Notes: generated by a model not told the origin, from the letters alone. 61,293 nt of DNA from Pseudomonadota bacterium (GCA_023458595.1 JAEWYT010000157.1:1-61293); one strand, 5' to 3'; counted from the stretch's first letter, positions 25,148-34,247 are shown. A program made the numbers and translations.

Positions 25148-27571
25148 GTGCCATCTTTCTCGAGAAGTCTAGAGCAGGCCCTGCACCGCGCGCTCGCCGT
25201 CGCCAACGAGCGCCATCACGAATACGCGACGCTGGAGCACCTGCTCCTCGCGCTGCTGGACGACCAGGACGCCGCCGCCGTCATGCGCGCCTGCAACGTC
25301 GACCTCGACGCGCTGCGCCGCAGCCTCGTCGACTACATCGACAACGAGCTCGACAACCTGATCAGCGAGAGCGGCGAGGATTCCAAGCCCACCGCCGGCT
25401 TCCAGCGCGTCATCCAGCGCGCCGTCATCCACGTCCAGTCCTCCGGCCGCGAGGAGGTGACCGGCGCCAACGTGCTCGTCGCCATCTTCGCCGAGCGCGA
25501 GAGCCACGCCGCGTTCTTCCTGCAGGAGCAGGACATGACGCGCTACGACGCGGTCAACTACATCAGCCACGGCATCGCCAAGCGGCCGGGCTTCTCGGAG
25601 ACGCGCACGGTGAGAGGCTCGGAGGAAGAGTCGGGCGAGGGCGAAGAGGGCGAGAAGAAGAAGTCCGACGCGCTCGAGGCCTATTGCGTCAACCTGAACC
25701 AGAAGGCCAAGGAAGGCCGCATCGACCCGCTGATCGGCCGCGACGCCGAGCTGCAGCGGACGATCCAGGTGCTCTGCCGCCGCCAGAAGAACAACCCGCT
25801 GTTCGTCGGCGATCCCGGCGTCGGCAAGACGGCGATCGCCGAAGGGCTCGCCCGCCACATCGTCAACGGCGAGGTGCCGGACGTCCTCAAGAAGGCGACG
25901 ATCTTCCAGCTCGACATGGGCACGCTGCTCGCCGGCACGCGCTATCGCGGCGACTTCGAGGAGCGCCTGAAGGCGGTCGTCAAGGAGATCGAGAAGTACC
26001 CCGGCGCGATCATGTTCATCGACGAGATCCACACGGTGATCGGCGCCGGCGCGACCTCCGGCGGCGCGATGGACGCTTCCAATCTCCTGAAGCCGGCCCT
26101 GCAGAGCGGCCACCTGCGCTGCATCGGCTCGACCACCTACAAGGAGTACCGCCAGTACTTCGAGAAGGACCGTGCCCTGGTGCGCCGGTTCCAGAAGATC
26201 GACGTCGCCGAGCCGACCGTCCCCGACACGATCAAGATCCTCAAGGGCCTGAAGCCCTATTTCGAGGACTTCCACGGCGTGAAGTACACGAACGACGCCA
26301 TCAAGTCGGCCGTCGAGCTGTCGTCGCGCTACATTCACGACCGCAAGCTGCCCGACAAGGCGATCGACGTCATCGACGAGACCGGCGCCTCGCAGATGCT
26401 GCTGCCCGAATCCAAGCGTCGCCGCACGATCGGCGTGAAGGAGATCGAGGCGACCGTCGCGACCATGGCCCGCATCCCGCCGAAGACGGTCTCGAAGTCC
26501 GACTCCGAGGTGCTCGCCCATATCGACGAGAACCTGAAGCGGACGGTGTTCGGCCAGGACAAGGCGATCGAGGCCCTGTCGGCGGCGATCAAGCTCGCCC
26601 GCGCCGGCCTGCGCGAGCCGGAGAAGCCGATCGGCTGCTACCTGTTCTCGGGGCCGACCGGCGTCGGCAAGACCGAGGTCGCCAAGCAGCTCGCCCAGCT
26701 CCTGGGCGTCGAGCTGCTGCGCTTCGACATGTCGGAATACATGGAGCGCCACACGGTCTCCCGCCTGATCGGCGCGCCTCCCGGCTATGTCGGGTTCGAC
26801 CAGGGCGGCCTCCTCACCGACGGCGTCGACCAGCACCCCCATTGCGTTCTGCTGCTGGATGAGATCGAGAAGGCCCATCCCGACCTCTTCAACATCCTCC
26901 TGCAGGTGATGGACCACGGCAAGCTGACCGACCACAACGGCAAGCACGTCGACTTCAGGAACGTCATCCTGATCATGACGACGAACGCCGGCGCCGCCGA
27001 CATGGCCAAGGCGCCGATCGGTTTCGGCCGCGTCAAGCGGGAGGGCGACGACGAGGAGGCGATCAACCGCATGTTCGCCCCCGAGTTCCGCAACCGGCTC
27101 GACGCGACGATCGCCTTCGACAACCTGCCGCCGGAGGTGGTGGCGATGGTCGTCGACAAGTTCGTCCTGCAGCTCGAGGCCCAGCTCGCCGACCGCAACA
27201 TCACGATCGAGCTGAGCCCGGAGGCGAACAAGTGGATCGCCGAGCGTGGCTACGATCCCCAGATGGGCGCCCGGCCGCTCGCCCGCATCATCCAGGAGCA
27301 CATCAAGAAGCCGCTCGCCGACGAGGTGCTGTTCGGCAAGCTCAGGAACGGCGGCACCGTGAAGGTGATCGTCGAGACGCCGAAGGACGCCGAGCCGCAC
27401 CTGGGCTTCCGGTTCGTGGAGCCCGAGGCGCGTCCGACCCCGCCGCCGAAGCCGCGCAAGAAGGCCGCGAAGCCGAAGAAGACGGATCCCGGCGACAAGG
27501 GCGGCGGGACCGGGGCGTCCGGCAAGCGCGGCGGCCCCGTCGTGCCCAAGATTCCGCTGGTGAGCCAGTAG
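25148..27571 (+). CDS. clpA: ATP-dependent Clp protease ATP-binding subunit ClpA
   Basis: Hexameric AAA+ unfoldase that feeds substrates to ClpP. The 807-residue chain has the N-domain (FSRSLEQALHRALAVANERHHEY) that binds ClpS, two AAA modules with Walker A GDPGVGKT (221-228) and GPTGVGKT (502-509) and Walker B FIDEIHT and LLLDEIEKA, and an IGF-type ClpP loop (PIGFGRVKR). An acidic/lysine insert sits at about 155-178, and the C-terminus has an extra Pro/Lys/Gly-rich tail of about 50 residues (KPRKKAAKPKKTD...). Start is GTG 25148, 9 nt after clpS, which gives the conserved start of the family. Confidence 0.97.
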   Translation: MPSFSRSLEQALHRALAVANERHHEYATLEHLLLALLDDQDAAAVMRACNVDLDALRRSLVDYIDNELDNLISESGEDSKPTAGFQRVIQRAVIHVQSSGREEVTGANVLVAIFAERESHAAFFLQEQDMTRYDAVNYISHGIAKRPGFSETRTVRGSEEESGEGEEGEKKKSDALEAYCVNLNQKAKEGRIDPLIGRDAELQRTIQVLCRRQKNNPLFVGDPGVGKTAIAEGLARHIVNGEVPDVLKKATIFQLDMGTLLAGTRYRGDFEERLKAVVKEIEKYPGAIMFIDEIHTVIGAGATSGGAMDASNLLKPALQSGHLRCIGSTTYKEYRQYFEKDRALVRRFQKIDVAEPTVPDTIKILKGLKPYFEDFHGVKYTNDAIKSAVELSSRYIHDRKLPDKAIDVIDETGASQMLLPESKRRRTIGVKEIEATVATMARIPPKTVSKSDSEVLAHIDENLKRTVFGQDKAIEALSAAIKLARAGLREPEKPIGCYLFSGPTGVGKTEVAKQLAQLLGVELLRFDMSEYMERHTVSRLIGAPPGYVGFDQGGLLTDGVDQHPHCVLLLDEIEKAHPDLFNILLQVMDHGKLTDHNGKHVDFRNVILIMTTNAGAADMAKAPIGFGRVKREGDDEEAINRMFAPEFRNRLDATIAFDNLPPEVVAMVVDKFVLQLEAQLADRNITIELSPEANKWIAERGYDPQMGARPLARIIQEHIKKPLADEVLFGKLRNGGTVKVIVETPKDAEPHLGFRFVEPEARPTPPPKPRKKAAKPKKTDPGDKGGGTGASGKRGGPVVPKIPLVSQ

Positions 27572-27601
27572 CGCCGGCGCGGACATGACCGGCCTGCGGC
27601 T

Positions 27602-28315
27602 GTGAACGACGCGCCGATCGGCCGGCGCACCGCGTTCGCCATGGGCGCGGCGCGGGCGATCGGCGTTCCCGGCATCGTCCTGTTCGCGTCGTTCTTCGGG
27701 TTCGGCGCCTTCGCCCGCGCCTCGGGCCTCGACGTCTTCCAGACGACGTTCATAACGATCGCCGTCTTCGCGCTGCCGGGGCAGGTGGTCCTCGTCGATC
27801 AGATCGTGACCGGCGCGGGCCTCGTCGCGGCGGCCGTCGCCGTGACGCTGACGGCGGTGCGCCTGCTGCCGATGACCGTCGCGATCCTTCCCATCCTGCG
27901 CGCGCCGGGCACGCCGGTCTGGCGGTTGTTCCCGCTGTCGCATTTCGTCGCCGTGACGGTGTGGATCGAGTCGATGCGGCGCCTGCCCGACTTCGAGCGG
28001 CGCCTCCGCGTTCCCTACTACCTCGGCATCGCCGCCGCGCTCTGGCCGATCTGCATCGTCGCGACCGTGCTCGGCTACCGCATCGCCGGCGAGGTGCCGG
28101 TGCCGGTCGCCGCGGCGCTGCTGCTGCTGACGCCGTTCTATTTCCTCCTGTCGATGCTGGCCTCCGCCCGCGAGCGCATCGACTGGGTGGCGGTCGCGGC
28201 GGGCCTGTGTTTCGGTCCCGTGTTCTTCCTCTATGCCCCGGGCTTCGATCTCCTGTGGACCGGCCTCGCCGGCGGCACGGCCGCCTTCGTCGTCACGAGG
28301 GGGTGGCGGGCATGA
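27602..28315 (+). CDS. azlC: AzlC family branched-chain amino acid exporter, large subunit
   Basis: A 237-residue membrane protein with five or six hydrophobic segments, matching AzlC/YgaZ: FGAFARASGLDVFQTTFIT near the N-terminus, GQVVLVDQIV, LTAVRLLPMTVAI and FPLSHFVAVTVWIES. AzlC works with the small AzlD subunit to export branched-chain amino acids or related compounds. Start is GTG 27602, 30 bp after clpA, and the stop overlaps azlD by ATGA. Part of the amino acid exporter pair; not linked to clpA in function. Confidence 0.88.
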   Translation: MNDAPIGRRTAFAMGAARAIGVPGIVLFASFFGFGAFARASGLDVFQTTFITIAVFALPGQVVLVDQIVTGAGLVAAAVAVTLTAVRLLPMTVAILPILRAPGTPVWRLFPLSHFVAVTVWIESMRRLPDFERRLRVPYYLGIAAALWPICIVATVLGYRIAGEVPVPVAAALLLLTPFYFLLSMLASARERIDWVAVAAGLCFGPVFFLYAPGFDLLWTGLAGGTAAFVVTRGWRA

Positions 28316-28659
28316 GCGGGCTCGGCAGCGGCTGGTGGCCCTACGTCTTCATCGCGGTCGCGGGCTTCGCGGCGACGGACTTCTGGCGCTTCCTGGGGGT
28401 CGTCATGGCCGCCCGGGTCGACGAGACGAGCCTCGTCCTGCGCTGGGTGAGGGCGGTCGCCACCGCGCTGATAGCCGGGCTCGTCGCAAGGCTGATCGTC
28501 TTTCCGGTGGGCGAGCTCGCGCACGTGAGCCCCTTGGCGCGTTACGTGGCGGTCGCCATCGGCCTCATCGCCTTCGCGTTGTTCCGCCGCAACATGCTGG
28601 TCGGCATCCTCGCAGGCGAGCTGGCGCTGCTCGGCCTCGCCTGGATCGGGGTGGGGTAG
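28312..28659 (+). CDS. azlD: AzlD family small subunit of branched-chain amino acid exporter
   Basis: A 115-residue membrane protein with about four hydrophobic helices (WPYVFIAVAGFAATDFWRFLG, VRAVATALIAGLVARLIVF, YVAVAIGLIAFALF, GILAGELALLGLAWIGVG). It starts in a 4-nt overlap (ATGA) with azlC, which indicates translational coupling and an obligate partner role. Some residues are unlike canonical AzlD, so I give it by position and topology as well as sequence. Confidence 0.85.
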   Translation: MSGLGSGWWPYVFIAVAGFAATDFWRFLGVVMAARVDETSLVLRWVRAVATALIAGLVARLIVFPVGELAHVSPLARYVAVAIGLIAFALFRRNMLVGILAGELALLGLAWIGVG

Positions 28660-28729
28660 GCGGCCTCGCCGGCGCCGGCGCGGCGCCTATATGGCATGGC
28701 TGTCCATCCCTTCTGCACGGAGCCCATCT

Positions 28730-29164
28730 ATGAGCATCAAGCCGCTTTTCACCGCCACCGCCAGTGCCACCGGCGGCCGCAACGGCCATTCGGAAGCAGC
28801 CGACGGATCGGTCTCCGTCGACCTCTCCGTGCCGAAGGAGATGGGCGGCCCCGGCAAGCCGAACACCACGACCCCGGAGCACCTGTTCGCGACCGGCTAC
28901 GCCGCCTGTTTCGGCGGCGCGCTCGACTTCATCGCCACCCAGCACAAGAAGAACGCCAAGAACGCCGTCGTCACCTGCAGCGTCACCATCGGCCCGCGCG
29001 ACGCGGGCGGCTTCGGCCTGATGGTCAAGCTGCACGTCAAGGACGCGGGCCTGCCGCACGACGAGCTGCTGGCGCTCGCCAACGAGGCGCACGAGAAGAT
29101 CTGCCCCTATTCGCACGCCACCCGCGGCAACGTCCCCGTCGAGATCGAGGTGGAGGGCGCTTGA
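28730..29164 (+). CDS. ohr: Organic hydroperoxide resistance protein Ohr
   Basis: Thiol peroxidase of the Ohr/OsmC family, reducing organic hydroperoxides with lipoylated protein reductants. 144 residues with the two catalytic cysteines C60 (TGYAACFGGAL) and C125 (KICPYSHATRGN) and the N-terminal FTATASATGGRNGH. ATG 28730 chosen to give the MSIKPLFTA start. No ohrR repressor is next to it. With the peroxiredoxin at the left edge this is the second peroxide-defence gene in the window. Confidence 0.95.
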   Translation: MSIKPLFTATASATGGRNGHSEAADGSVSVDLSVPKEMGGPGKPNTTTPEHLFATGYAACFGGALDFIATQHKKNAKNAVVTCSVTIGPRDAGGFGLMVKLHVKDAGLPHDELLALANEAHEKICPYSHATRGNVPVEIEVEGA

Positions 29165-29297
29165 GGGCGCGGGATCGCGGGCAGGCAGTCGTTTTGGACG
29201 ATTCTCGGTGCAGTCGACCGGTGTGACGTCGCGCACCGCCCGGGACGGTCGGATTCGGCACCGGATCTGACGCGACCCTGCCGCGCCTCCCCATCCA

Positions 29298-29322
29298 GCC
29301 CGCCGGGACAACGCCGGCGGGC
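29298..29322. repeat. GC-rich hairpin downstream of ohr
   Basis: GCCCGCCGG (29298-29306) and CCGGCGGGC (29314-29322) form a 9-bp stem with a 7-nt loop, 134 nt after the ohr stop and before the promoter of the next gene. It could mark the 3' end of the ohr transcript; there is no U-tract. Confidence 0.45.
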
Positions 29323-29346
29323 GATCCCTGAATGGTTGCGTCGAGT

Positions 29347-29375
29347 TTGACCGATGCAATCATCGGATGCATATT
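29347..29375 (+). promoter_or_regulatory. Predicted promoter of the 148-residue orphan gene
   Basis: TTGACC (29347-29352) and CATATT (29370-29375) with a 17-bp spacer. The spacer holds a small dyad, ATGCAATC-A-TCGGATGCAT-like. The region is AT-rich relative to the surroundings, and the start codon lies 53 nt downstream of the -10. Confidence 0.45.
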
Positions 29376-29427
29376 TGTTTCGTGGATAACTTTTGTATCC
29401 GCGATCGTCCGATTCAGGGGGTGACGA

Positions 29428-29874
29428 ATGCCGTTTCAATTCGAGCAATACGACGATGATCGGGCTCTGCTGGTGTCATTCCTGAACCAGCTCGAGGCGT
29501 TTCTCAAGACGATGACGTGGGAGCCCAGGACGTACGTGCCGGACCTCGTCTACTTCCCGGGGGCGGAGCCGACGCTTCGGGAAATGTGGGACGATGTGCC
29601 CGGTCGTTTCGATCAGGCCAGAAACGCGGCTCAGGCCGTGAGTATCGAAAGACTGGCCGACGCCGGCCTCACCGGGGTGCACCTCCGCGGCAAGATGGCT
29701 TTTGTGCAGCATTGGGCCGGCCGCCTGATCAATTCGCCCCTCGTCGTCTTCCTGCGAAAGCTGCTCGAGATTCTGAACAAGATCCTCGAGAGCTTCGTCA
29801 AGGCCACGGGCGTCGGAGAACTGATAAAGGAATTCAAGGACCTGGTTGAGAGCGCCATCGACGACATCGGATAG
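29428..29874 (+). CDS. Hypothetical protein, no family recognised
   Basis: A 148-residue protein I do not recognise. It has no signal peptide. The first 60 residues are acidic and aromatic (FQFEQYDDDRALLVSFLNQL, MTWEPRTYVPDLVYF); residues ~90-140 are predicted amphipathic helix with hydrophobic repeats (LVVFLRKLLEILNKILESFVK) ending in acidic residues. Codon third positions are less GC-rich than in neighbours, which may indicate recent acquisition. ATG 29428 is preceded by GGGGGTGA, a good site, and a plausible promoter lies upstream. It stands alone between ohr and the convergent HIT gene. Confidence 0.65.
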   Translation: MPFQFEQYDDDRALLVSFLNQLEAFLKTMTWEPRTYVPDLVYFPGAEPTLREMWDDVPGRFDQARNAAQAVSIERLADAGLTGVHLRGKMAFVQHWAGRLINSPLVVFLRKLLEILNKILESFVKATGVGELIKEFKDLVESAIDDIG

Positions 29875-29931
29875 GGAACCCGGTGCGAGGCTCCGGATGC
29901 CGGGCCGCCGGGCGATCGGCGCTTTCCCCCG

Positions 29932-30357
29932 TCACTCCGCCAATGCCGCGGCGACGATCTTCGCCGTGCCGGCCAGCACGTCCTTGTCCTCCATCGTCGT
30001 GCCGTGCGGTTTGAGGCTCTCGCCTTCCCGGCGCGGAATGATGTGGATGTGCAGGTGGAACACGGTCTGGCCGGCTCCGGCGCCGTTGAATTGCTGGATC
30101 ATGAAGCCGTCGGCGCCGAGCGCCTCGGTGATTTTCGGCGAGATCTTTTGCACGACGCTCATCAGGTAGGCGAGATCGTCGTAGCCGATGTCGATCAGCC
30201 CCGTCGCCCGAACCTTGGGGATGACCAGCGTATGGCCCGTGGCACGCGGCATGATGTCGAGGAAGGCGAAGGTGCGGTCGTCCTCGTAGACCTTGAAGCT
30301 CGGGATCTCGCCGCGCAGGATCTTCGCGAAGATGTTGTTGTCGTCATAGGCGGCCAT
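29932..30357 (-). CDS. HIT family nucleotide hydrolase/transferase (HinT-like)
   Basis: A 141-residue histidine-triad protein. It has the triad HLHIHIIP (H101, H103, H105) and the family start DDNNIFAKILRGEIPSFKVYED plus RATGHTLVIPK. HinT-type enzymes hydrolyse purine nucleoside phosphoramidates such as lysyl-AMP; the exact substrate is not settled by sequence. ATG 30357. Convergent with the orphan gene and 128 bp downstream of the GGDEF gene on the same strand. Confidence 0.94.
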   Translation of the reverse strand: MAAYDDNNIFAKILRGEIPSFKVYEDDRTFAFLDIMPRATGHTLVIPKVRATGLIDIGYDDLAYLMSVVQKISPKITEALGADGFMIQQFNGAGAGQTVFHLHIHIIPRREGESLKPHGTTMEDKDVLAGTAKIVAAALAE

Positions 30358-30485
30358 GGCGCACTCCGTTGCTCGGGTCTGGCCGTTACAAGCCAGAGGC
30401 GGGCGGATGGGTCAAGACCGCCGGGGCGCCACAGAGGCGGCCGGACCGGCAGATTGCCGCACGGCGCTTTCGCCGGCCGGCGAGC

Positions 30486-31934
30486 CTATGCGGCGGGCTT
30501 GTTTTCGTGCAGGAGGCGTCGCGCGGAGGTCGCCGCGCCGGACTCGACCCTGTTCCGGCCGGACCGCTTCGCGTGGTACAGGGCCGCGTCCGCGGCCTTG
30601 ACGAGATCCTTGGGCCCCATTTCGCAGGGCTGCCGGCTCGCCACGCCGATGCTGACCGTCACGTCCACGCGACCGGTGTCCACATAGCCGGACGCCTGGC
30701 GCATGACTGCGCGGCGCAGCCGCTCCGCCGTCGTCACCGCGACCGCGCCCGTCGTCTCCGGAAGGACCACGACGAACTCCTCGCCGCCGTATCGGGCGAC
30801 CATGTCTTCGGCGCGGGTCGCGTCCGCCAGAATCCTCCCGACGCGCTTGAGGATCAGGTCCCCGGTCTGGTGGCCGTGGCTGTCGTTGATGTCCTTGAAG
30901 TGATCGATGTCGATCATCAGCAGCGAAAGCGCCCGCGCGTGACGGTCGGCGCCATGGCACTCCGCCTCAAGCCGATCCTCGAAAGTCGCCCGGTTGTGGG
31001 TGCCGGTAAGGCCGTCGAAGGTGGAGCGGTGCTCGAGGTCCCGATAGATTTCCTCCAGCGAGGTCGCCGCGTCGTTGAACGCCGTGCCGAGCTGGCCGAG
31101 CTCGTCGTGCGGATTGCGCAGCCAGACCCTGTGGGAAAGATCCTTGTTGCCGAGCTTCAGAGCCGCTTCCCGCAGGCTTTCGATCGGCTGAAGGACGGAC
31201 CGGCTGACGTAGACGCCGGTCAGTATCAGGATCAGGTAGCCGGCGACGATCGCCGTCACCATGACGTAGCTGGCCCAGTTGGAGAGGGTCTGGCCGGTGA
31301 CGAGGTGGCGCTCGATATCGCTGACGGTCCTTCGGTAGAAGTCCGACGTCGCGTTGTAGGCGGCATTGAGACCCGAGGTCGTGTCCTGGAAGGCCGCGGA
31401 AAACGCTGCGTCGTCGGTCGGCGGTCCAAACAGCGTGGCCGCCGCCAGCCGCGCTTCCCGCCACGCGGCGTAAGCCGAGGCGATCATTGAGATATCGGGA
31501 CCGTCCTCGTGGGAGTCCTGGTTCTTCAGATGGCCGATGAAGTGAAGGAAGTTCCATTCGATGGCGTCGGCGGCCAGTTCGAACTCGCCCGCCGTCGCGG
31601 GATTGCGGTCCTTTTCGTAGAGGCGCACCAGTCGCTCTGTTTCCAGGAGCGCCACCGCGATGTTGTGCGGCGGGGTCATGTCCGTGCGCACTTCGTGCAC
31701 CGTGTGCTCGAACGCCGAGAGGAGAGTGTGCTGGGTGGCCTTCCAGACGCCGGCGGTGAGGGTGATGCCGATGAGCGCGAAGGCCAGCGCGAAGCTGAAC
31801 CGGACGCGGATGGACGTGTGGAAAGCGCTCGCCAGGACGGACAATGCCGGCAGCAGGCGGTGCGATCGGGCCCGATCGTCGGAAGCAGGTCGGGAAGCTC
31901 CGAAATGGCCTCCCGTCCGGTTTGAATTCAACAT
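30486..31934 (-). CDS. Membrane diguanylate cyclase (HAMP-GGDEF)
   Basis: A 482-residue sensor enzyme that makes c-di-GMP. After a basic N-terminus, TM1 lies at about 45-65, an all-helical periplasmic sensor follows (~66-225), then TM2 (~226-250), a HAMP-like segment (SVLQPIESLREAALKLGN) and a GGDEF domain. The active site reads GGEEF at 383-387, and a product-inhibition I-site RxxD (RAED) sits exactly five residues before it. The signal sensed is unknown. ATG 31934 chosen; a longer frame starting near 31991 is less likely. Single gene, upstream region shared with the beta carbonic anhydrase 3' end. Confidence 0.92.
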   Translation of the reverse strand: MLNSNRTGGHFGASRPASDDRARSHRLLPALSVLASAFHTSIRVRFSFALAFALIGITLTAGVWKATQHTLLSAFEHTVHEVRTDMTPPHNIAVALLETERLVRLYEKDRNPATAGEFELAADAIEWNFLHFIGHLKNQDSHEDGPDISMIASAYAAWREARLAAATLFGPPTDDAAFSAAFQDTTSGLNAAYNATSDFYRRTVSDIERHLVTGQTLSNWASYVMVTAIVAGYLILILTGVYVSRSVLQPIESLREAALKLGNKDLSHRVWLRNPHDELGQLGTAFNDAATSLEEIYRDLEHRSTFDGLTGTHNRATFEDRLEAECHGADRHARALSLLMIDIDHFKDINDSHGHQTGDLILKRVGRILADATRAEDMVARYGGEEFVVVLPETTGAVAVTTAERLRRAVMRQASGYVDTGRVDVTVSIGVASRQPCEMGPKDLVKAADAALYHAKRSGRNRVESGAATSARRLLHENKPAA

Positions 31935-32094
31935 ACGCCCCCGTCCCGCGCCGAAGCGGTGTCTTCTTGTATCGTGTACCTGATATGGCAAATAATCGTC
32001 GCGATCCGGTTAATCGGCTGACGGATTTTCGATATGCGCGGTTAAGCGGTGCGGGGGCGACGAACGGGATATCGACGGGCTAGGTCCGGGCGGT

Positions 32095-32122
32095 GCGGGC
32101 GGCCCGGTGTCGCGCCGCCCGC
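32095..32122 (-). terminator. Strong hairpin after the carbonic anhydrase gene
   Basis: GCGGGCGGC (32095-32103) and GCCGCCCGC (32114-32122) form a perfect 9-bp GC stem with a 10-nt loop, 15 nt beyond the carbonic anhydrase stop. There is no U-tract, so I call it only a likely 3'-end structure. Confidence 0.45.
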
Positions 32123-32137
32123 GGGGACCTTGCGCGG

Positions 32138-32725
32138 TCAGCCTTTGCCTTTTGCCTTTCCGGCCCTCGTCGCCGCCGGCACTTCGACGAGCTTGCCCGT
32201 CTTCACGTCGTAGATGTAGCCGTAGATCGGGATGCGGCCGGGCACCAGCGGGTGGTTGCGGATGCGCTTGACGTCCTCGACGACGCTGCCGGCGAGGTCG
32301 GAAATCGTGAGCCAGTCGATATACTTCGCTTCCGCCGAGCCGCCGCCCTTGCCGTGGTCGTGCCAGCCCTTCTCGTCGACGGTCGCGGTATCGAGGCTCT
32401 TGCCGAGCAGGCCGCGCATGATGTCGTCGGTGAAGGTTTCCATGCCGCAGTCGGTGTGATGGACGACGAACCACTCGCGCGTGCCGAGCAGCTTGTAGGA
32501 GATCACCAGCGAACGGATGGCGTCGTCCGACGCGCGCCCGCCGGCGTTTCGGATGACATGGGCGTCGCCTTCCGACAGCCCGGCGTACTTCGCCGGGTCG
32601 AGCCGCGCGTCCATGCAGGTCAGGATGGCGAAGGCGCGCCCCGGCGGCATCGGCAGATGCCCCTTGTCGAAGCCCTTGGCGTATTTCCTGTTCGCCGATA
32701 GCACCTCTTTGAGAACCTTGCTCAC
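32138..32725 (-). CDS. Beta-class carbonic anhydrase
   Basis: A 195-residue zinc enzyme interconverting CO2 and bicarbonate. The zinc ligands and dyad are clear: CMDARLDP (C37, D39, R41) and HHTDCGM (H90, C93). The spacing and the short HHTDCG motif put it with the small Rv1284-type (clade D) beta enzymes. Start is GTG 32725, preceded by AGGAGG at 8 nt; there is no ATG in the right place. The C-terminus has a Lys/Gly-rich tail. The gene is divergent from the YeeE-like permease across 390 bp. Confidence 0.93.
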   Translation of the reverse strand: MSKVLKEVLSANRKYAKGFDKGHLPMPPGRAFAILTCMDARLDPAKYAGLSEGDAHVIRNAGGRASDDAIRSLVISYKLLGTREWFVVHHTDCGMETFTDDIMRGLLGKSLDTATVDEKGWHDHGKGGGSAEAKYIDWLTISDLAGSVVEDVKRIRNHPLVPGRIPIYGYIYDVKTGKLVEVPAATRAGKAKGKG

Positions 32726-33115
32726 GGGTTTCCTCCTGTAGTGGTCATTGGTGCGGGGGCTCTTTTTCGGCCCTTTCAAGCGGTGTCCTGGTGCGGAGTG
32801 TCGGCGCCGGGCACTGCGGCGGCGGCATTTTTCTTGCGCGCCACGACCGCTTGCGCCGGATTTGCAGCCGACCTGTCGCGGCTCGGAGCGTTCAAATTCG
32901 CAATAGAATGAAAGAGACGCGAAAGTGTCGCGCGGCGCGATCCCGCGGTCAAGACGGCCGCCGGCGGCAAGAGGCGTGACCCGCCTCCCGGAGCACGCGA
33001 GGACGGACGTCGAGGTGCTTTCGCGCTCAACATATTCTAAAATTATGATATGAATATATGAGAAGAGGGACACCGGGGCGCCACGAACCCGGGACAGGCG
33101 AGGAGACGAGCGGCG
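32726..33115. promoter_or_regulatory. Divergent intergenic region with AT-rich dyads upstream of the YeeE-like gene
   Basis: Within otherwise GC-rich DNA, 33031-33060 is almost pure A/T and contains the dyad ATATTC (33032-33037) - 14 bp - GAATAT (33052-33057). A second, smaller dyad ATTC-N6-GAAT lies near 32896-32909. The element is 56 bp upstream of the permease start, in operator position. ArsR-type sulfide/persulfide repressors (SqrR/BigR) recognise ATTC...GAAT half-sites, so such control is possible, though the spacing differs. No gene is seen in the remaining sequence. Confidence 0.45.
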
Positions 33116-34216
33116 ATGGAAGAGCTTTCCGTCAGGACACTGGTCGCGGCGGCCGGCTTCGGCGCCGGCATCATCTTCGGCGCGACCGCCCAGCGGACCA
33201 ATTTCTGCACGATGGGGTCCCTGTCCGACATCGTCTACATGGGCAGCTACACGCGCTTCCGCGCGTGGCTCATGGCGATCGCCATCGCGATCCTGACGAG
33301 CCAGGCGATGGACGCCGCCGGCATGATCGAGCTGAACGACTCGATCTACCTGACCTCGAATTTCGGCTGGCTGACCTCGATCGTCGGCGGCCTGATGTTC
33401 GGCTTCGGCATGGTGCTTGCCGGCGGCTGCGGCAACAAGGTCCTGGTGCGCGTCGGCGGCGGCAACCTGAAGTCGATCGTCGCCGTGCTGTTCCTCGGCG
33501 TCTTCGCCTACATGACGCTGCGCGGCCTGATCGGCCTCGCGCGCGTCGAGCTCGAGCGCACCAACGTCGACCTGACGCAGTACGGCCACGAGACGCAAGG
33601 GATTCCCGACCTGCTGGCGAACACGCTCGCCGTCGACGCCGGCACGATCCGCTGGGCGGTCGCCGCCGTCGTCGCGCTCGGCTTCCTTTGGTACTGCTTC
33701 AAGGACAGGGACTTCCGCTCCTCGCCGCGCGACATGGCGGCCGGCCTCATCATCGGCCTCCTGATCCCGGCCGGCTGGTGGATCACCGGCGTCCTCGGCT
33801 TCGACGATTTCGAGCCGACGCAGCTCGCCTCCTTCACCTTCGTCGCCCCGACCGGCGAGAGCCTGCAGTATCTGATGACGTTCACCGGATCGACGATCAA
33901 CTTCGGCATCGCCACCGTCGGCGGCGTCATCGTCGGCTCGTTCCTCGCCTCGATCCTCTCGCGCGAGTTCCGCATCGAGTCCTTCACCGACGCGGGCGAC
34001 GTCATGCGCCACATGCTCGGCGGCGCGTTGATGGGCACCGGCGGCGTGGTCGCGCTCGGCTGCACGATCGGGCAGGGCATCACGGGCCTGTCGACGCTCG
34101 CGCTCGGCTCGTTCATCGCCTGGCTGTCGATCATGGCCGGCGGCGTGCTGGCGCTGAAATATCTCGAGGAAGGCTCGATGGCGGGCGCCTTCAAGGCGCT
34201 GCTCGTCCGCTCCTGA
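33116..34216 (+). CDS. YeeE/YedE family (TsuA-like) membrane protein, sulfur-compound transport
   Basis: A 366-residue membrane protein with about nine or ten hydrophobic segments and two YeeE half-modules. Conserved cysteine motifs are RTNFCTMGSLSD, AGGCGNKVLVR in the first half and ALGCTIGQGITGLS in the second. In the characterised relative TsuA/YeeE, cysteines of this kind guide thiosulfate through the pore; the substrate here (thiosulfate or another sulfane compound) is inferred. ATG 33116 with GAGGAG upstream. No TusA-like partner is adjacent. Confidence 0.88.
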   Translation: MEELSVRTLVAAAGFGAGIIFGATAQRTNFCTMGSLSDIVYMGSYTRFRAWLMAIAIAILTSQAMDAAGMIELNDSIYLTSNFGWLTSIVGGLMFGFGMVLAGGCGNKVLVRVGGGNLKSIVAVLFLGVFAYMTLRGLIGLARVELERTNVDLTQYGHETQGIPDLLANTLAVDAGTIRWAVAAVVALGFLWYCFKDRDFRSSPRDMAAGLIIGLLIPAGWWITGVLGFDDFEPTQLASFTFVAPTGESLQYLMTFTGSTINFGIATVGGVIVGSFLASILSREFRIESFTDAGDVMRHMLGGALMGTGGVVALGCTIGQGITGLSTLALGSFIAWLSIMAGGVLALKYLEEGSMAGAFKALLVRS

Positions 34217-34247
34217 GACGGCCACCGGATCGGCTGTCCGGCCCTTC

